A stretch of 9,950 nt of DNA from Chloroflexota bacterium (GTDB lineage: Bacteria > Chloroflexota > Anaerolineae > B4-G1): NCBI GenBank assembly GCA_024232355.1, contig JAAEPW010000042.1, positions 1 through 9,950 of the forward strand, given 5' to 3'. A model generated the notes under the pieces. It saw only the letters and a list, made by a program, of their open reading frames with translations. It was not told the DNA's origin and did no database searches. The translations under genes were made by a program, and so were the position numbers. Within the stretch, counting starts at the first letter, position 1. Each line of letters begins with the position of its first letter. This document shows, one piece after another, positions 7,836 through 9,950 of this stretch.

Positions 7836-8315
7836 ATGAACGACGAACCACTACGATTCTTGGCAGATTGTGTGCTGGGCAAACTAGCCAGATGGCTGCG
7901 GTTGATAGGCTATGACACTGCCTACGAAAACGTCGCCAGCGACCCTGAACTGGCCCGTCGCGCACGCGCCGAGGGTCGCGTGTTGCTCACCCGCGACCGC
8001 GAGCTTGCGGCTCGGCGTGGCCTGCGTACACTGTTGATCCAATCAAAGGTGTTGGAGGAACAAATGCAAGAGATACAAAATGCGTTTGGCCCTTCACCTC
8101 ATATACCCCTTTCCCGTTGCACCGTGTGTAACGCCGTGCTAGAGATTATCTCTCCTGCTGATGTCGCCGACCGCGTGCCTCCCTACGTGCTACAAACCCA
8201 GACCGAATTCCGTCTCTGCCCTGACTGTCAGCGAATCTATTGGCGGGGCAGCCACTGGGACGGAATGCGCGATCAAATATCCAAATTTACCGCAAAGGAG
8301 TCTGATGATGACTAA
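7836..8315 (+). CDS. Mut7-C family protein (PIN-like nuclease fold plus zinc ribbon)
   Basis: A 159-residue protein matching the Mut7-C family (Pfam PF01927), named from the C-terminus of animal Mut-7 exonuclease. The N-terminal PIN-like part has FLADCVLGKLARWLRLIGYD with Asp 11 and VLLTRDREL with Asp 54, the conserved acidic positions expected for metal binding. The C-terminal ribbon has C95-x2-C98 and C128-x2-C131, followed by the family's IYWRGSHW ending. Length is normal for bacterial members. An RNA nuclease role is inferred from the PIN-like fold; the substrate of bacterial members is not clear to me. ATG 7836 sits directly before the conserved motif, with only a weak purine-rich stretch (AAGTGAG) upstream. 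Its last codons overlap the start of the zinc-ribbon gene, so the two proteins should be made together. Confidence 0.9.
   Translation: MNDEPLRFLADCVLGKLARWLRLIGYDTAYENVASDPELARRARAEGRVLLTRDRELAARRGLRTLLIQSKVLEEQMQEIQNAFGPSPHIPLSRCTVCNAVLEIISPADVADRVPPYVLQTQTEFRLCPDCQRIYWRGSHWDGMRDQISKFTAKESDDD
8294..8300 (+). promoter_or_regulatory. Ribosome binding site of the zinc-ribbon gene, inside the Mut7-C gene
   Basis: AAAGGAG lies 7 bases before ATG 8308 and 4 before ATG 8305. It supports a start here and not at 8161, and implies translational coupling with the upstream gene. Confidence 0.7.
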
Positions 8316-9612
8316 CTGCCCCCGATGCCATAATCTCGTTGAATCTCAAATTGATCTCTGTCCTCACTGCAATGCGGACCTGTGCCCAGAGTGTGGGGCT
8401 CTTGTCGGTCCCAATGACATCGCATGTGCAACATGTGGTACAACCTGGGTGTTGACCTGTCCCCAATGCGACAAAGACATCAGTTCAGCCGACAAGGTCT
8501 GCCCACATTGCGGCATTGTCTTTGAGGATGATTCTGAACCTGAAGAAAAAGCCCAAGAGAAACCGAGTGCCGGACATCTCTGCCCCCACTGCAACGGGAT
8601 TATCGAACTCGGAACAGATTCCTGTCCTCACTGCGACGCTGACCTGTGCCCAGACTGTGGCGCGCTGGTCGGATCGGACGATACCGCCTGTTTGGTATGT
8701 GGCGCAACTTGGACACTAGGGTGCTCACGCTGCGATGGCGACGTCACGCCTGACGATCGGGTCTGTCCCCATTGCGGCTTTGTCTTTGAGAGCGATCCTC
8801 AGCCTGATGATGCTTTGGGCGAACCTGAGAAACCCCACGACGCCGGGGCAGACCTGGGGCAAACTTTGGCTTGCCCCCATTGTGACACCCGCGTCTACAT
8901 GGGGGATCCAGCCTGCGCCACTTGCGGGCAACCGCTCTGCCCCCGCTGCGGCACTGCTGTGAGTGATGCTGAGCAGGGCGATGAAACCATCGAACACTGT
9001 CCCAACTGTGAGTTGGCGCTCACCTTTGTATGTCCTGGATGTGAGATGGAACTTCTCTCCGGAGCCGAGGTTTGCCCCGATTGCGGTCTCATCTTTGCCC
9101 GCCGCTGCCCCAACTGCGGCGACTCTATCTTCCATGCCCCCGGTCATTGTCCCAATTGCCAGCAACCGATGGTACACCAGGAACGCACGACGGCCCGCAG
9201 TTTGTCTCGCCGCGTGGGAGATCTGATCGTGCGATGGGCAGTTTGCCCCGTCTGCGGAGTCCGTTTTGTGCCCTCGAATGGCCCTTGCCCAGAGTGTGGC
9301 ACGCGCCTTTGTTCTCAGTGCAACTTGATGCTCTTGCCCGAAGAAACCACATGTCTACGCTGCGGATTCGAGTCGGGGGCTGCCTGCCCCCAGTGTGGCA
9401 CTGGCGTAGCGCCTGGCACACCAGAATGTGATACTTGCGGCCAGCCCCTTTGCCCCAAATGTGGCGCTGCCGTCGGTGAGAACGATACCCGCTGCGCATT
9501 CTGCGACACGGAACTGGCACTGATCTGCTCCGAGTGCAATGGCGAGGTCGGCCCAAGCGACACGACCTGTCCCCACTGCGGCATATCCTTCGACATCGAG
9601 CGTGAGACGTAA
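8308..9612 (+). CDS. Multi-zinc-ribbon protein with 30 CxxC motifs
   Basis: A 434-residue protein made almost entirely of zinc ribbons (double zinc ribbon, DZR-like). I count 30 CxxC motifs, enough for about 15 zinc sites if paired. They fall in blocks starting at Cys 4, 92, 189, 313 and 360. The typical block is six CxxC: CPxC, CPHC, then DLCPxCGALVG, CxxC, a W(V/T)L segment, CxxC, then VCPHCG(I/F)VF. Block 3 carries two extra CxxC, and block 4 has only four and is followed directly by block 5. Acidic linkers (about residues 73-90 and 161-187) separate the first three blocks. There is no transmembrane segment, signal peptide or enzymatic domain, so it is probably a cytoplasmic scaffold or a nucleic acid/protein binder. 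The start at 8308 (or 8305) overlaps the Mut7-C stop by 8-11 bases. Such overlap suggests a shared task with that nuclease-like protein. Function unknown. Confidence 0.87.
   Translation: MTNCPRCHNLVESQIDLCPHCNADLCPECGALVGPNDIACATCGTTWVLTCPQCDKDISSADKVCPHCGIVFEDDSEPEEKAQEKPSAGHLCPHCNGIIELGTDSCPHCDADLCPDCGALVGSDDTACLVCGATWTLGCSRCDGDVTPDDRVCPHCGFVFESDPQPDDALGEPEKPHDAGADLGQTLACPHCDTRVYMGDPACATCGQPLCPRCGTAVSDAEQGDETIEHCPNCELALTFVCPGCEMELLSGAEVCPDCGLIFARRCPNCGDSIFHAPGHCPNCQQPMVHQERTTARSLSRRVGDLIVRWAVCPVCGVRFVPSNGPCPECGTRLCSQCNLMLLPEETTCLRCGFESGAACPQCGTGVAPGTPECDTCGQPLCPKCGAAVGENDTRCAFCDTELALICSECNGEVGPSDTTCPHCGISFDIERET
8317..8844 (+). repeat. Tandem 264-bp (88-residue) duplication in the zinc-ribbon gene
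   Basis: The first two blocks begin with CPRC at 8317 and CPHC at 8581, exactly 264 bases apart. They align without gaps through six CxxC motifs to the VF(E) segment. Many differences are synonymous, so the copies have diverged under selection and are not a fresh duplication or assembly artefact. Later blocks are related but have different spacing. Confidence 0.75.
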
Positions 9613-9654
9613 AACGTGTTGTGTAAAGATTACGTTTCACGCTTTACGTTTTAC
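9601..9654 (+). terminator. Overlapping inverted repeats at the end of the zinc-ribbon gene, possible terminator
   Basis: CGTGAGACGTAA (9601-9612, including the stop codon) can pair with TTACGTTTCACG (9630-9641): 12 pairs, one of them G-U, around a 17-base loop. A second, mutually exclusive stem pairs GTAAAACGT (9609-9617) with ACGTTTTAC (9646-9654). A third, with one mismatch, pairs 9608-9618 with 9638-9648. The sequence is built from reiterated ACGT-type words. No long T tract follows the first stem, so intrinsic termination is only a possibility. Confidence 0.4.
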
Positions 9655-9863
9655 CCTAGTGCTCTATATGCCTTGTGTATCGTTTCTTTTACCATTTGTA
9701 TCTTCGCGTTTGGCCAGCTATCGACATAGCTCACCTGCTGGGCGGGTCTAGCGTGTGACGGTTGCCATTTGTCACCGTCGCAGGCGTGGAGCAGTTGAAA
9801 TTGCCGCCGCTAGCCCAGTCAGGTGCAGCGATTGTTATGCCACCACTACTCCAAAGTCATAGA

Positions 9864-9886
9864 TTGATGTGATTTCCTGACATCAA
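9864..9886. repeat. 7-bp inverted repeat, operator-like
   Basis: TTGATGT (9864-9870) and ACATCAA (9880-9886) are perfect inverted copies around a 9-base centre, about 23 bp overall, the size of a typical dimeric regulator site. No promoter or gene is visible beside it in the window. Confidence 0.3.
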
Positions 9887-9910
9887 CCTGCTTTCCTTGT
9901 TCATCCCGCC

Positions 9911-9927
9911 TTGCGCCCCAGGCGCAA
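9911..9927. repeat. Small GC-rich hairpin
   Basis: TTGCGCC (9911-9917) and GGCGCAA (9921-9927) form a perfect 7-bp stem with a 3-base loop. No T tract follows on either strand, so it is not a convincing terminator. Confidence 0.35.
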
Positions 9928-9950
9928 TGAAATACTAATCCCGACCAACA

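Larger units (their letters stand above)
9655..9950. other. Apparently non-coding region to the window edge
   Basis: About 300 bases without a recognisable gene. Short open stretches exist but show no family motif. One minus-strand frame is open for about 35 codons from the right edge to a stop near 9846; it could be the end of a gene lying outside, but I do not recognise it. The region holds a 7-bp dyad at 9864-9886, a small hairpin at 9911-9927 and a weak dyad GTGAC/GTCAC at 9754-9775. Confidence 0.5.

Noticed and set aside
8161..8307. Upstream start for the zinc-ribbon protein
   Set aside because: This part is the Mut7-C gene in another frame; the ribosome site at 8294-8300 and the first CxxC point to 8305/8308.
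8317..9580. Regularly spaced repeats suggesting a CRISPR array
   Set aside because: The periodicity comes from CxxC-coding repeats in one reading frame; units are long and diverged, and no short identical repeat alternates with unique spacers.
9125..9640. 171-codon minus-strand ORF
   Set aside because: It is antisense to the cysteine-rich gene. Its composition mirrors Cys/Pro/Gly codons, and there is no motif or ribosome site.
9864..9886. FNR-type site (TTGAT...ATCAA)
   Set aside because: The half-sites match, but the spacing is 13 bases instead of 4.

Overview
The window reads as a bacterial chromosome segment of moderate G+C. The gene styles (GAF/PAS-rich soluble and membrane histidine kinases in tandem, a divergent Amt protein, a Mut7-C protein and a long zinc-ribbon array) would fit Chloroflexota (Anaerolineae or relatives). 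That is an inference from style only: there is no rRNA, tRNA or ribosomal protein gene to confirm it. No mobile element, CRISPR array or RNA gene was seen.

Bases 2-6293 (+ strand) hold three signalling genes in tandem, separated by 15 and 4 bp and probably co-transcribed. The first is a 5'-truncated hybrid histidine kinase (end of a GAF domain, three PAS, HisKA, HATPase, receiver). The reading frame is open to the window edge, so the gene starts upstream. The second is a six-TM kinase of the HisKA_2 type (HHRVKNN box) without a receiver. The third has receiver-GAF-GAF-PAS plus a kinase core in which the phosphoacceptor His, both N-box Asn and several glycines of the G boxes are replaced: an apparent pseudo-histidine kinase in a long intact ORF. 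None carries a DNA-binding or enzymatic output domain.

Bases 6366-7724 (- strand, convergent with the kinases) encode an Amt/Mep/Rh-family membrane protein that lacks both residues of the pore twin-His motif and the usual C-terminal regulatory tail. No PII gene is beside it. It is divergent from the next operon. The 111-bp gap between them contains a 20-bp direct repeat (18/20 matches) with a 22-bp period, about two helical turns, and looks like an operator.

Bases 7836-9612 (+ strand) are a two-gene, translationally overlapping operon: a Mut7-C (PIN-like nuclease plus zinc ribbon) protein, then a 434-residue protein made almost wholly of zinc ribbons (30 CxxC motifs). Bases 9613-9950 have no convincing gene. 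They contain overlapping inverted repeats just after the stop codon and two further small dyads near the window edge.

The most notable points are the pseudo-kinase, the twin-His-less Amt, the CxxC array coupled to Mut7-C, and the shared repeat operator.
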